In this document: positions 1 to 10,580 of the stretch, piece by piece
Layout: each line of letters opens with the position of its first letter
Position numbering within the stretch: the first letter of the stretch is position 1
Source: Serpula lacrymans var. lacrymans S7.9
Lineage: Eukaryota; Basidiomycota; Agaricomycetes; Boletales; Serpulaceae
Direction of reading: 5' to 3'
Assembly (NCBI RefSeq): GCF_000218685.1
Contig: NW_006763305.1
Span: 411,298-475,297, forward strand
DNA: 64,000 bases
Translations under genes and position numbers: made by a program
Notes under the pieces: model-generated
What the model saw: only the letters and a program-made list of their open reading frames with translations
Database searches by the model: none
What the model was told of the DNA's origin: nothing

Positions 1-8
1 GCAAATAA

Positions 9-737
9 ATCCATCAAGGGAAAATACGAATTAATGATCACGGTGCGGGGAGTAAGGGAGAGAAGGGAGAGGTGACGACGAAGGGGAAAGGGAAGGGCTT
101 GGGAGGGAGCAAGAGCGCGCTGGACCTCCACGCTCACTCTCACCTCCACACGGACGTCTTCTCCGAGCAAGGCCGGGGGCGAGGGGGGTCCTCGCAGCTC
201 GGTCTTTTTCCGTCCCAGGAGGCCCCGGTGCGGGCGGTGCGTACGGCCCCCCCCTCTGCCCCTCTGCCCTCTCCGCCCGCTCGTTCTCTGCAGCCGTCGT
301 CGTCGCTGCCGCTGCCGTCGCCGCCTTTTGAGTCAGAGTCTGGGTCCCCGGGTCGGAACGCGGGCTTGGATGCGAAACTGGCGCAGGGACAGAGGCGGAC
401 CTCATCCACGTCGCCCACGTCGCCCACCCGCTGTCGTGCCCCCGCCCACCCGCACGCGCACGAGAAGGAACGCGCGGAGCTGAGGGCGCTGTTGGAGGCG
501 CTCAGCGTGCGGCTGCGGCTGCAGAGCGAAGGTGCGGGCGAGGGCGGGAGGGGCGAGCGCCACCGTGTGCACCAGCACCATCGCGTGCGCTCCGTGCGCG
601 GGGCGGACGAGCGCGAGGGGTGCGAGCACGACCGGTCGGGGAGTACGGCTACGTATTGGACTGCGGCAAGCGGGGTGAGTGGGACGAGTGAGGGGACGAT
701 GTATTATAGTGCGCGGTCGAGTGCGTATATGTGTTAG
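9..737 (+). CDS. Probable 3' exon of a low-complexity protein gene (partial)
   Basis: The frame is open from position 9 (stop at 6-8) to a TAG at 735-737. No ATG starts it, so if real it is a terminal exon of a gene whose body lies left of the window. The product would be rich in Ser, Pro, Arg, Gly and His, with Ser/Thr-Pro repeats in the middle and a short charged helix (HEKERAELRALLEAL) near the C-terminal third that could form a coiled coil. The DNA here is much more GC-rich than the rest of the window. A good donor-like GGGGTGAGT near 672 suggests that splicing could bypass the apparent stop. I do not recognise a family. Equally long antisense frames exist, so coding is not certain. Confidence 0.3.
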   Translation: MHQGKIRINDHGAGSKGEKGEVTTKGKGKGLGGSKSALDLHAHSHLHTDVFSEQGRGRGGSSQLGLFPSQEAPVRAVRTAPPSAPLPSPPARSLQPSSSLPLPSPPFESESGSPGRNAGLDAKLAQGQRRTSSTSPTSPTRCRAPAHPHAHEKERAELRALLEALSVRLRLQSEGAGEGGRGERHRVHQHHRVRSVRGADEREGCEHDRSGSTATYWTAASGVSGTSEGTMYYSARSSAYMC

Positions 738-739
738 TG

Positions 740-3349
740 TGGGTGTGTGAGGGAGGCCTTGTGAGCTTGAGTCTTTGGGCATCGTCATCTCCCTACCCCT
801 TACTCATGTCTCTCGGGCTCTGCGGGCTCCCTTGCCTCCAAGCCCGACGCTGTGCACCGCGTTTCGTTTCCCGCCAAGTTCCAAGTCCCGTATTCTATGG
901 TCTATGGTCTATGGTTCCGTGTCCTACCTCTCACTACCCCGCCCGCCAGATCCTGCGTGGGCAGTGGTGCAGGCAGACGTTCGATTCTTGTTTGTTCAAC
1001 GGCGTGCTGTCTGGCTTTTGGCCTCTGTCTGCTTGTTTAGAAGGAAAGACAAAAAGAAGAAGAAGAAGAAGAAGGGTGGCTTGGGGTTGCTCGGGTTGGA
1101 CTGTGGACTGTGGCTGCGAGTGCGAGTGCGGTTCACTTGCGAGTATGCGAGCTGCTGTCGTTTTGTTGTTTGTTGTGCTCGCTCACTTGATGTCCTCACT
1201 CACTCACTCGCACTTCAAATCCCTCTCTCATTCCACGCACACACACACGCGCACGCTTATTCCACCCTTCCACCCACCTCACCCGCCACGCTCGCTCACT
1301 CGCCCACCCATCCAGCTCCTATCCACTCACTCGCTCCCCCCATCGCACGCACGCATCCTTGCACTTGCTTGCACGCGCCACCCCACACCCCCCCCAAAAA
1401 AAAAAAAAAAAAGCTCAGCCCCACTCGTCACTCTATAACGCGGGTGCAACGCAAACGGACGCCGACGACGACGACGACTGCCTTTTGCGCGACTGCTGCG
1501 GGCCGCTACGCATCATCAACCTCACAGCCCTCACTACCCACGATCGCGACGCGCTGGCATTTCCCTGGCGAAAGCGGGGGATGCGAGGTGCGAAAGCTGG
1601 GGTTGGGGATTTTTATATATGAAATGGAGTTGACTTTCTTTTGACTTTTTTCCTTCTTTTGGGTATTATGTTGGTGGTGCTCCATGGTGGGCAACGACTC
1701 GATGGCGGCGAGTCGAACGTTGAGGCCGCAAAAGTAGATGTATTTTATTGTCTATAGTGTACCCCCCCCCTCTTTGACATACTCTGACGAGTTGTAGCTA
1801 CCGCCGACGTTGACTAGTGTAGAAATCATAAAATTTGAAATGGGTCAGGGTCTTGATGCGTCTCATTCTGATGTTCTATAATTTACGAGGCTCGTGAGGG
1901 TGGATGTGAAAATGGTGGACATGGTGATGGTAGCGCTAGTATGGTGATAAGCTTGAAACGATCGTGTTCGTACCACCTCGGAGACTCAGAGCGGGATTGC
2001 GAATCCGGCCACTACCAGGGTGAAAACAAGGTCGGGACTAGAGCCGCGTATTCAACGTTCAAACGCTCAACGTTTGTCACGAGGAACGAGAGCCCCCGTC
2101 ATGGCGCAAACAGCGCGGCCCCAGTGTACGGCGCTACATCTGGTTGGGACCAAAATGGCGGGCGAGCTTGAAGCGAGTATCAGCAAGTGATGTGGGTTAG
2201 GTGATACGACTTGGATGGTGGTGGAAGATGTTTACCCCATGAGCGCGAGGATCGTGATGAGTGCAGTTGTCGGTGTTGATTCCACGGTACGTGCTTTGAG
2301 AAAGAGGGTATGAACGCTATGGGGCACTTGAGCTGATAGATGAACCGATGGATGCAATGATCGCATCCTCGGACATACGCACAGGACGGTACTTCAAGTT
2401 ACTGCAAGGCTATACAGCACGGCGCTTGCAAGCGGCAACGAAAGAAAAAAAGAGACTATTATTGTTCTATACATAGTATGCACCATTGGCCACTGTGTGC
2501 AGTGTCGTGCTGGCTGTACGCCGGTAAGCTGATCGCATAGGGCTGGGTGTGGTGCGGTTGGATTGGATCGTTTGATGTTACCATGTGCGCTGATCATGGA
2601 TCGGCGTTTTGTCCAGCCCTGCGCACCAAACTTGAATCGGATCCAACCAAAAGGTGCAGAAAATGCAGTCAAACATCATGATCGTATATGTCACGGTGAT
2701 CGAAGTGGACAGGAAATTCCAACGCCACGCATGTCGTGAAACACCGCGGCCTCCCAATTTTCCAGATCAGTCTCGTGACCAACATTCAAGAGTTCAAGAG
2801 GAACTAAATTTGCTATCATCCCTTCCGTCCGAGTCTATGTCATCCTGTATTCACAGTCTTTTTTATATTGCAATATTATTATGATCGTGGCCAGTTAGAG
2901 ATACTGCCACAGGACAAACTCTTTTCGCCGGCTGGTTGGAACCTATCCGGTATGTCTTCATTTGATCTGTAAATCCCCCTCAAAAAGAATTGAATCAATT
3001 GCCTGGCGCCGTCGAATGCCCAACGCACTCGTATCTGGCTCGTCGTGCCCAACCACCACCAGAATGCCGAATCGTCCTCGCAGAGGGAGCTCTTAATCAC
3101 AATCTCACAATGGCACGCTCGGGGACAGGGCCGGCAACGCAACAGCATAAAACTGAATGAGCCTCAGCGTCCAAAACATATAAATAACTTGAAGCCGAAA
3201 ATCATTAGGGGGAGGCTCGCTAGCGCCGTCGGCATCGGTCACTTCGTGCACAACTGTGGAAGCCGTCACGATCGGGGAGATATTTCGGTGGCCTGGCCCA
3301 GGAGGGTTTATATGACGAGCAGATCACCTCCCATTGCATATCATACATC
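740..3349. other. Stretch with no recognisable gene
   Basis: I see no supported gene. 740-1700 is GC-rich, pyrimidine-biased, simple-repeat sequence. Around 1715-1850 a GTCGAACGTTGAGG motif and the following ~120 bases resemble 6190-6290, which suggests a diverged duplication on both sides of the first DUF6534 gene. 1941-2171 and 3045-3428 have short open frames with no family features; the latter overlaps the start of the DUF6534 gene in another frame. Confidence 0.5.
1388..1412. repeat. Poly-C/poly-A simple tract
   Basis: A run of C is followed directly by a run of about 17 A. It lies in a CT-rich stretch (1200-1400) full of CACTCAC-type simple repeats, likely 3' UTR or intergenic sequence of the gene to the left. 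Confidence 0.7.
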
Positions 3350-5396
3350 ATGTTTACCCCGGTCTCAAGTGACACTTCGTTCCCGCTCACGTCCACGTTT
3401 GGGGTTGCACTGGCTGGCTCGTGGGTAGGGGTGTGTTTATATGGACTGACTATAGCGCAGGCATGTCTTTATCTATTTTCTTTTGCTCGTCCCCTCCTCA
3501 TGCTATCATAGGCGTATATCTATTTCCAAAAGTACCCAAAAGATAGCTGGCAGACGAAATCACTGGTGTGTTATTATTTATACCCGCTCGAACATCTTCT
3601 TTGACAGTGCTACCACTTTGCTTAGGTTGGATCTCTATGGTGTGTTTTAGCTATCGTCCCATCATTGAACTCGCTAATTGACTATGCCTCTTTCTGGCGT
3701 TAGGGCTCTAAATACATTGCATACCATTTTCGGTGCGAACCATCATATTTGTCTGTGATGTCGAATTGACGTTTATATACCAGTGTGCCTACTCTGTTAC
3801 CATTATATGGTTTTTCCCCGTCCACTCAAGGGTCCTCAATGTCTATTCACATCGTTATCAACAGATAACGGCGCTATTACACATGGATGTCAGCATGCTT
3901 TTGGTTAATGTGTGGTATGTCTCATTCGTTAGCATTCAAGAGTACTTTGTTTTGACTTTTTGTGTATACCAGGTCTTTAAGTGTATGTATCATACTCACG
4001 GCTCATTTTTGCTGATGCTTATCAATATGTCAAAGATGCTACTTTTTTTACGCGTTAGTTGTAGTCGCCGTTCCTCGTCTGGGCCACAGCTGACTTTCCT
4101 GTATTTTCATTATTCCAGTGCGTAGTGTCCGCCATTGTCATGTTGTGAGTTCTATCTAAACCCACCCGTGATACACACATCTCACTCTCAATAGTTACTA
4201 CATCAAGACAATAATTCAACGTGCGCTTTCTTATGATCTACCCATGCCATAAAATCATGTTTTCTGTAGTCAATGGAGAGAAAATGCGCTGGTGGGTTAT
4301 AGGGATCGTTGTATGTGGCACTTTTTTTATTTGTGAGCGGAGCTGACCAGACTCATGCAATATATCAGATGGTCCCAATCGTATGCTATTTCGGTGAGAA
4401 CAATGTAGCTTCAAGGCAAGGTTCGCGGCTGATAATGAAGTGCTTTATTGCAAAAGCCTTCGCAATAGGTTCGATTATAATTACCTCACCGTAGATCTTG
4501 TAGCTCATTTCTTTGCACTACTTTAGACACCATCCTGCATGCGTATGTACCTTTTTCTTCTTTATACTCGCCAGGTATTCAAGGAGCCAATTTCGAACAA
4601 TAGCTATTGGACGTCAATCTTTACGGAGGTCTTCGGATTTGCTGTAATCTCACTCTGATACATATCTTCACCAAAAGTATTCACGCTATTTTTCACAGTA
4701 CGTATCCATCCTGCCTTGCTTAGTAATGCAAGTCATTTCAGATGGATTCATCACAGTATCTCTGTGTATAATCTTGTTCAAGAAACGAACCGAATTCAAG
4801 GGGTGAGCCATTCCCCTTCTGCGTGCATATCAGGGCTTATCATCCTACAGCACACGTAAAATCGTCAATGCATTGATACTCTTTACTACCACCCGAGGTT
4901 TGGTAACATTGTACGTTGCTTGGTTGTATTGTTGATAAATGTCCCATAGACTGATTATTTACAATTAGACTAGCTGCATTGACCATGGTCATCTTGGTAC
5001 ACTCGCCACTACTACTGCCGCAACCTTTACTGATAGACCTGCATAGCTCATGATTCGCCCCGATCAGATGTGGTATATTGGGCCTGAAATCACCATGGTT
5101 GGTCTGTACACAAATTCGCTCATGGCATTTTTCAATACACGGAGCTCTTCATGCGATACCAAGACAGTGTCTCCCACAGTGAACATGAGCGGCAAAACTC
5201 CATATCTCAGCAGCCGCGGTGAAAGACACCAGAAGGACACGTACATTGCAAACAGGGTCTCAGATCATAGGTGTGAATCATTTATGTCACCCGAGACTAG
5301 CAACAGCGATGAGGTATGTTATCCTGGAAAAGCATGTCCAAGTTGTTTCCTGATGTTTTTACCTTGCAGATGGCTAAAGTCAACCATGTGGTATAA
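3350..5396 (+). CDS. DUF6534-family integral membrane protein, paralogue 1
   Basis: First of three tandem paralogues of the multi-pass DUF6534 family common in Agaricomycetes, whose biochemical role is unknown. The first exon (ATG near 3350) contains GSWVGVCLYGLT, then an intron of about 50 nt, then AYIYFQKYPKDSW, the usual end of TM1 and loop. Short exons follow between short introns up to the last large exon (about 5065-5310), which has the family C-terminal signature MWYIGPEITMVGLYTNSLMAFFNTR. A final intron (about 5312-5369) leads to a short tail ending in TAA at 5394-5396. Unlike paralogues 2 and 3 it has no intron between TFG and the GSW motif. The middle exons are hard to place and I see stop codons between the clear blocks, so partial decay is possible. 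Confidence 0.6.
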
Positions 5397-6918
5397 CCGT
5401 GGGTTTTCATCGATTTCCTAGGCTGTGCCGATTTCGGGGCCATTTAGGAATTCTACACTTAACCTTGTATTTGTCCGGTCTTTCATGTTTTAATGCTCCC
5501 CTTTTTTTCGTGATTTCTGCCTCCTGAGCCTACTGTCTGTCAAGCGGGCTCTGGTCCCCTTGCATAATTTCATGTCTTTTTTAATCAGTTGCTTTACACT
5601 CTGATACGGCTTTTGGTACTTTTATATACTAGTATAATTCTTCCTGTATGTTCGCCAGCGAATCAAGCAGGACATGATAATAATATGATATTGAATACAT
5701 CGTGTGGTATATTCGCCATTTAGTCGGTCTGGATAGTAATTTTATTTGCCCCGATGCCAGTGTAACAGCAGGCAAGGTCATAAATTGACCATTTTCATGA
5801 TGCTCGATATCGATGTCAAGGGTCCAATACTAGCAAAAGACGACGGGTTAAAAGTTGAGGGGAGATTGGATGTAAAGGAGAGGGTAGTGGGACGGGGCGA
5901 CGGGGCGGCGGTGGTTGGCGAAACGTTATAGCTGATGACCGGTGGCCGCTGATGATAAACCTCACGCTCGTGCTCATTCAGCGAATTTTCCGTTCAGGTT
6001 TTTCTCCTTGTGTCTCTTGTACAGGCCACAACGCACTTGAAAAAGGAGGGGAGATACGAACTGGGTTAAGTGACATCGGCAGCATAGAATTTCTTTTCTT
6101 CTGAACTTCTTCTTTCGAGTCTTTTGTCAATGGTGTTTATACTCGAACAATTGCGTTGTACATAATTGCATGGCACGGAAGGAGTCGAACGTTGAGGTCT
6201 CCAAATCTACCCACTTTTGCTCTGATGAGTTGACGTTGTAGTTATCGTAGTTGAGCTTGTGTAGGAACAATAAAATTCAAAGTCCACTTGCCTCTGATTT
6301 TGACAATTCTACAGTGAGCATGCCAGTGAACTTTTATTGCATGACTCACCTTTCGTTCAAGTTGACTATCTTTGCGTTTTTTTTCAAGACGAGGGAACTT
6401 CAACATAGACATCCAATTGAAGTATCAGCGAATAAGCCGGACTAGCTTTGCGATTCTATGACCCGTAGGAGGTCTCCTTATCCCTGTAAGACAACGCAGC
6501 TTGTACAAGGAAGTTGAGGTCTAGCTTTGAATGATGCTTAGCTTCGTGAGTTGACAGCAATGGGAAATGCTATACCACATATAGCAGAGGTAGCGAACCA
6601 GATGGTGTACAATGCCCATACGGTTGCATTTAAGGGGGACTTTGTGCTCGCGATGGTGCTAGAGATCGCGCAAAAGTCCAGGTTCGATGTAGCGATGCAA
6701 CTCTTTTCCTGTGAGGCCGTAAGCAGATCAAACGGCGGAATTTAGTTGTCCCAACTTGTATAATGAAAGAGCGCCCGACCATGTTATCCGATTCGCTATA
6801 CCTTACCATCCATTATTTGAAGAGCAGAAGAACAAATCTAAATGCAGGGCGCCGATATCTACACATGGCATGCACGTCGTGGAAGATGTAGAATGCGATG
6901 ATTCATGCCGCCAACATA
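5397..6918. other. Intergenic stretch, no recognisable gene
   Basis: Short frames at 5746-5931, 6251-6445 and 6551-6745 have no recognised domain. 6190-6290 resembles 1715-1850 (shared GTCGAACGTTGAGG and following bases), so part of this stretch may be an old duplicate of sequence upstream of the first DUF6534 gene. It ends at the left inverted repeat of the outer Harbinger element. Confidence 0.5.
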
Positions 6919-6924
6919 ATTAAT

Positions 6925-7042
6925 AGCGTCGTTCGAAGTAAACGCTGAAATATTTTCAGGAGCCTGAAAAAAAGAAAAGTGGATATTTGTAAGCGTCTGA
7001 AGCTGAAATAATTACCAGAAAGGGTCGGGTATAGATGAATTC
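6925..7042 (+). repeat. Left terminal inverted repeat of outer Harbinger element
   Basis: 118 bp, exactly the reverse complement of 16547-16664. It starts AGCGTCGTTCGAAG and ends in GAATTC. It contains small internal palindromes around CAGGAGCCTG. Confidence 0.85.
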
Positions 7043-7134
7043 TCGATCAGATATACAAAGTCAGACTACAAAGGTTGTATATATAAAAAATCAGATCAGA
7101 TCGAGCCTCCCCCCCACAAATCCATCGTAACTAT

Positions 7135-7162
7135 AGCCTCGTTCAAGGTGCGTTTCGTAAGG
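7135..7162 (+). repeat. Left TIR of inner Harbinger element
   Basis: 28 bp, perfect reverse complement of 10552-10579; flanked outside by TAT. Confidence 0.8.
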
Positions 7163-7415
7163 GACCGCTTAAGCCTGAAGTTCGGGAACTCTGGCTTTAA
7201 GCTGGCCACGTCATCAGTTATGGAACGCGGGGCAAGTAACCGAAGGCTCATACCTGGAAATCACCGAATAATATTTTTTGAGAAATCCAAGATAAATTGA
7301 GAAATAAACTACACGGCAAGTCTTCCGATAGAATTCGGCGCTTCAACCTTACTTCCTGCAAACACGGCCGTTTGCCATGCCTTGGCCTGCCCCCCCCTAA
7401 GCTACGCGTAGTCCA

Positions 7416-9366
7416 ATGGCCTCACAAAACTCTGACGACAATACCTCCTCTGACAATCCCTCAGCTGACAGTCCGAGCCGTTACATTCTGACCGATACAA
7501 GTTGTCAAACGGCATCACTACGGACTCTTCAAAACCAAGGTAATATTCCCAAACCTGCGCAGATTAATTGGTCCAATCCAAGAACAGATCGATTGGTAGA
7601 CTGTAGACTGGCTTGAGAAACATCCTAAACATAGATATGTTTTATTTTCAGATTCTACTGCAGTCGCCAAAGAAGAGAATCGGGATGCCTCAAGATCTAC
7701 TAAACATACAAAGACCTCTTTACATAGAAGGATCGCTAGACACGTTTTCAAGAATGATTCCAATGTGAACTTGCGTATCGCGGTTGATCACCATCGCCAA
7801 TGATTTGGTGAGTCAGTGCAGCATCGTCTTGCCAGGTATTTATTTCACCGTTTATTTATTATTTATTGACACTACATCGACGCTATCAGCCTCAGCAAGA
7901 CATATCGAAGCCATCTGCGGGATTTAGGATCCACTGGTAGTGGCCTTGTGGTGGGGGATCCGTCCGATGCCCTGTACAACAGTCCAATCGGTGAGTTTTT
8001 TATTTTATTTTATACTTAGATTTGATTGCTGATTTTAAAAGAACGAGTTCGTGCTAAATTCCCGTGGTGGGACCGCCTCAGCACCTTCTGGCGTGCATCG
8101 CCGAAGTATAATGCGAAGCCGGCAACATCAGCACATGGTCAGGATCTCTCAGGGAAGGCTATGGCGGTTCTGTTTCCAATGAGGGGTGATGATGAAGCTT
8201 TCCAGCGCGGCATGAACTCACATTTCCAGGGCGGCGGGTGGGATTTGGTCGAACATGAGCAGGATGGCGGTGACGGCAGCAGCTATCAGCAGCAGCCGTC
8301 CCAGCACCAGGCACTGTACCAGCCGTCTCAGCACCAGGCGCCGTACCAGCCATCTCAGCAGCAGCAGCAGCAGCTGTACCAGCCGTACCAGCACCAGCAC
8401 CAGCAGCAGGCGGCTGTGTATGCGCAGTACAGCAATCCCTCCCAGCAAATTCGATCTAGGTCGAATCCTTCGCTCTCCAGCTTGCCCTCCGCTACTCTGC
8501 AGCCCCAGCAGCGCTACGGGCAAATCACCAGCACAACCCCGTATATGGCTTCCCTGGACTTCAACCCATCTGACCCCTCACTATCCAGCCTGTCCATCAA
8601 CAGTAACGGCTTGGACACCTCCGTCCCTGTGGTTCGGTCTGTCGCCCCCATTCCTCCCGCTTCTATCACCCGTCCCCCCATCTCGGTTACTGGCCATCAG
8701 CGCCAGCTCAGTGGGGGGGGTTCTTTGGGTCGGGGGCAGTCGCCTGCTTGCAGACGTTCACCTGCTCGACCCATTCACCTGCCTCGTCCCACTACTCCCA
8801 CTTCAACCCGGGCAAAACGTAGCCGCGACGTCATCGAATTAGAGGATCCGGAGCCCAAGAAGAAGGCTGAGCCGAAGCAAACGAAGGGCAAGAAGCGCGA
8901 ATCCGAGGGCGACTGCTTGAAGGCGTTGATGGAGCCTGTTCTCCAGGCAGAGAGTGATGGAATCAAGGCTGAAGCTGACCTGAAGGGGGTGAAATACGCA
9001 CATTCAACAACGCTTGCACAGGGCAAGAATTTGAAGACGGCCAAGGATGCCAGGGCCGAACTTACAGCCGCGCTCTTTGAGCTAGCAAAGCTGCAGATGG
9101 TGCGCGAACAAAATGCCCAAGGGAGTAATGAGAGGGTCGAGGAGATGCAATTGAAGCGGGCGGTTCATGAACAACGCACAATGGAACTTCACTACCGGAT
9201 GAGCCTGACTGGAGGACCTCCCCCCCCCCCATTTGTCCGCACCTGGCCCTTCTTTCAACGCCAGCTCCAGCTCCAGCTCCATCACCGCTCCAGGTCCCAC
9301 CTCCAACGCACTCGGAAGAGTCATGAGTGCTGCCCGTGTGCCCTAATCCATAGTCCACAATCTTGA
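7416..9366 (+). pseudogene. Harbinger accessory protein (ORF2) of the inner element, frameshifted
   Basis: Homologue of the outer element's ORF2 with the same exon plan. Exon 1 (ATG 7416) has an N-terminal Ser/Asp-rich stretch, then a Myb/SANT-like core recognisable in pieces (WSNPRTDRLVD, FSDSTAVAKEENRD, RRIARHVFKND). A 7-bp tandem duplication (GTAGACT twice, 7596-7609) shifts the frame in the middle of this core. A second exon at about 7890-7991 (TYRSHLRDLGSTGSGL) and a long third exon from about 8038 follow. The third exon has a Gln/His/Tyr-rich tract (8287-8430), a Pro/Ser-rich segment, a basic KKK cluster and a C-terminal charged helical region (8920-9200). In related transposons such proteins are thought to bind DNA and import the transposase; that role is inferred here. 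Confidence 0.65.
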
Positions 9367-10350
9367 GATTATGAGGGAGGATGGTAATCTAGGGAAACCA
9401 TCAGGTTATTCATATAATTCCAAAATAATGTTACTTACCTGAGAATTCAGAGAGTAGTTTGATTTCCTGTCAAAGAATGTCTCCCCATAGTGGCTTGGCT
9501 TTTGGAAGAGGCGAAAATTGGTGCCATCAACTGCTAAACATCCATTTCTCCACTCCGCACAAACCTGGTGCTCTACCCATGCTTTTGCTGCATCCTTTTC
9601 CTCCTGATTAGCTGGCCCAATAACTTGATCATGCAAAGAGAGAATAGCAATCATACAGCATTTGGTGCTGTTCACTACATTGCCGACTGAGTAACCTGCC
9701 CAGTCAGCAACGTCAGCGGCCGTAGATCCATTGCCATAATGGCCTAGGCGGTTCAGAAAGATTGAGAGTTGATGTTCTACAGGAGTTTGTGGTGTATTAG
9801 ATTTATTATGAAAAATAGGATGATGGATGATCTTGGCCAGAATTGCATCAAAAGTCTCTGGTTGGCATCAATTAACATGGAAAAAACGGGTCTGGTTGTA
9901 ATGACGTGACCGCTCCATAAGAGGAAATTGTGAAATACGTGGTGCTGATGGGTATGTAGTAAAAACTCTTGTGGTTTCTACTTCACTGCTTAGACGGATG
10001 TATTCACTAAGTAGAATCTGAATATGACGTATCCTGGGGCGCACTTGTACAACCCCAGCTGGTTCCTCATCAGGTGATATACCTGATATTTAAATACCAG
10101 GCATTAAACACTAGAAAATATTTAATCAATTAATCCATAGGGATTTACCTGACATTAATGAGGTTGAGTGTACGACAGATAACGGAGTACTCGCAAGTGA
10201 CGCGTCACGTGATGCGTCGCCCTCTGAATTTTGGCTTTCGATCTGCGCCACCGGAGAATTGTGGCGGATGAGGCGTTGAAGGAGGTAGATGAGCGAGTCG
10301 TCGAGGTTGTCGAGACGCTGCTGGCGAGCAGTGGGTTGATGATGAGGCAT
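9300..10350 (-). pseudogene. HARBI1-type DDE transposase of the inner element, truncated
   Basis: Reads leftward from an ATG at 10350 (MPHHQPTARQQRLDNLDD, matching the start of the outer transposase). A 64-nt intron follows, then a long exon with PIFHNKSNTPQ, the first catalytic Asp in LAVDGTNFRLFQKPSHYGE, and KSNYSLNSQ. A 50-nt intron (ending near 9389) is followed by IVDYGLGHTGSTHD. After about 9310 homology stops where the ORF2 3' end of the same element begins, so the second Asp and the Glu are lost. One in-frame TGA lies at 9868-9870, aligned with an Arg in the outer copy. Confidence 0.7.
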
Positions 10351-10551
10351 GGTGGATGAGGTGTCAAGGTATGCTTTCCAAGCTTTTATATAACTTGAAG
10401 CATGCTTGATTCAATCTCAACCTCTAGGTTTCCTGACATTTTTCATATAGGTTTATTATTGATTTACAGTCTCGGCTCAAGCGTAAGTTTACTGCCGTCG
10501 CTTTGTCATGCTATTTCCACGCTGATGACACCTTTTCTCTCTCCTCAATTT

Positions 10552-10579
10552 CCTTACGAAACGCACCTTGAACGAGGCT
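10552..10579 (-). repeat. Right TIR of inner Harbinger element
   Basis: 28 bp, perfect reverse complement of 7135-7162; flanked outside by TAT, whose last two bases are the AT of the ATG of the outer transposase. Confidence 0.8.
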
Positions 10580-10580
10580 T

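Larger units (their letters stand above)
7135..10579. mobile_element. Inner Harbinger-like transposon, internally deleted
   Basis: 28-bp inverted repeats begin AGCCTCGTTCAAGG (7135-7162 and 10552-10579), with a 3-bp direct repeat TAT at 7132-7134 and 10580-10582. It carries the same gene pair as the outer element in convergent order: ORF2 (+) from 7416 and transposase (-) from 10350. The 3' part of the transposase is missing because its reading frame runs straight into the 3' end of ORF2 near 9300, indicating an internal deletion. The right-hand TAT overlaps the ATG (10581) of the outer transposase. Its ends resemble those of the outer element (both begin AGCxTCGTTC), so the two belong to related subfamilies. 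Confidence 0.8.

Noticed and set aside
31..788. Long minus-strand frames in the GC-rich left end
   Set aside because: Low-complexity translations opposite another open frame; long frames are expected in GC-rich DNA with few stops.
8159..8842. Other-frame ORFs in the Gln-rich region of the inner ORF2
   Set aside because: CAG-rich repeats are open in several frames; only the frame continuous with the KKK and coiled-coil segments matches the outer homologue.
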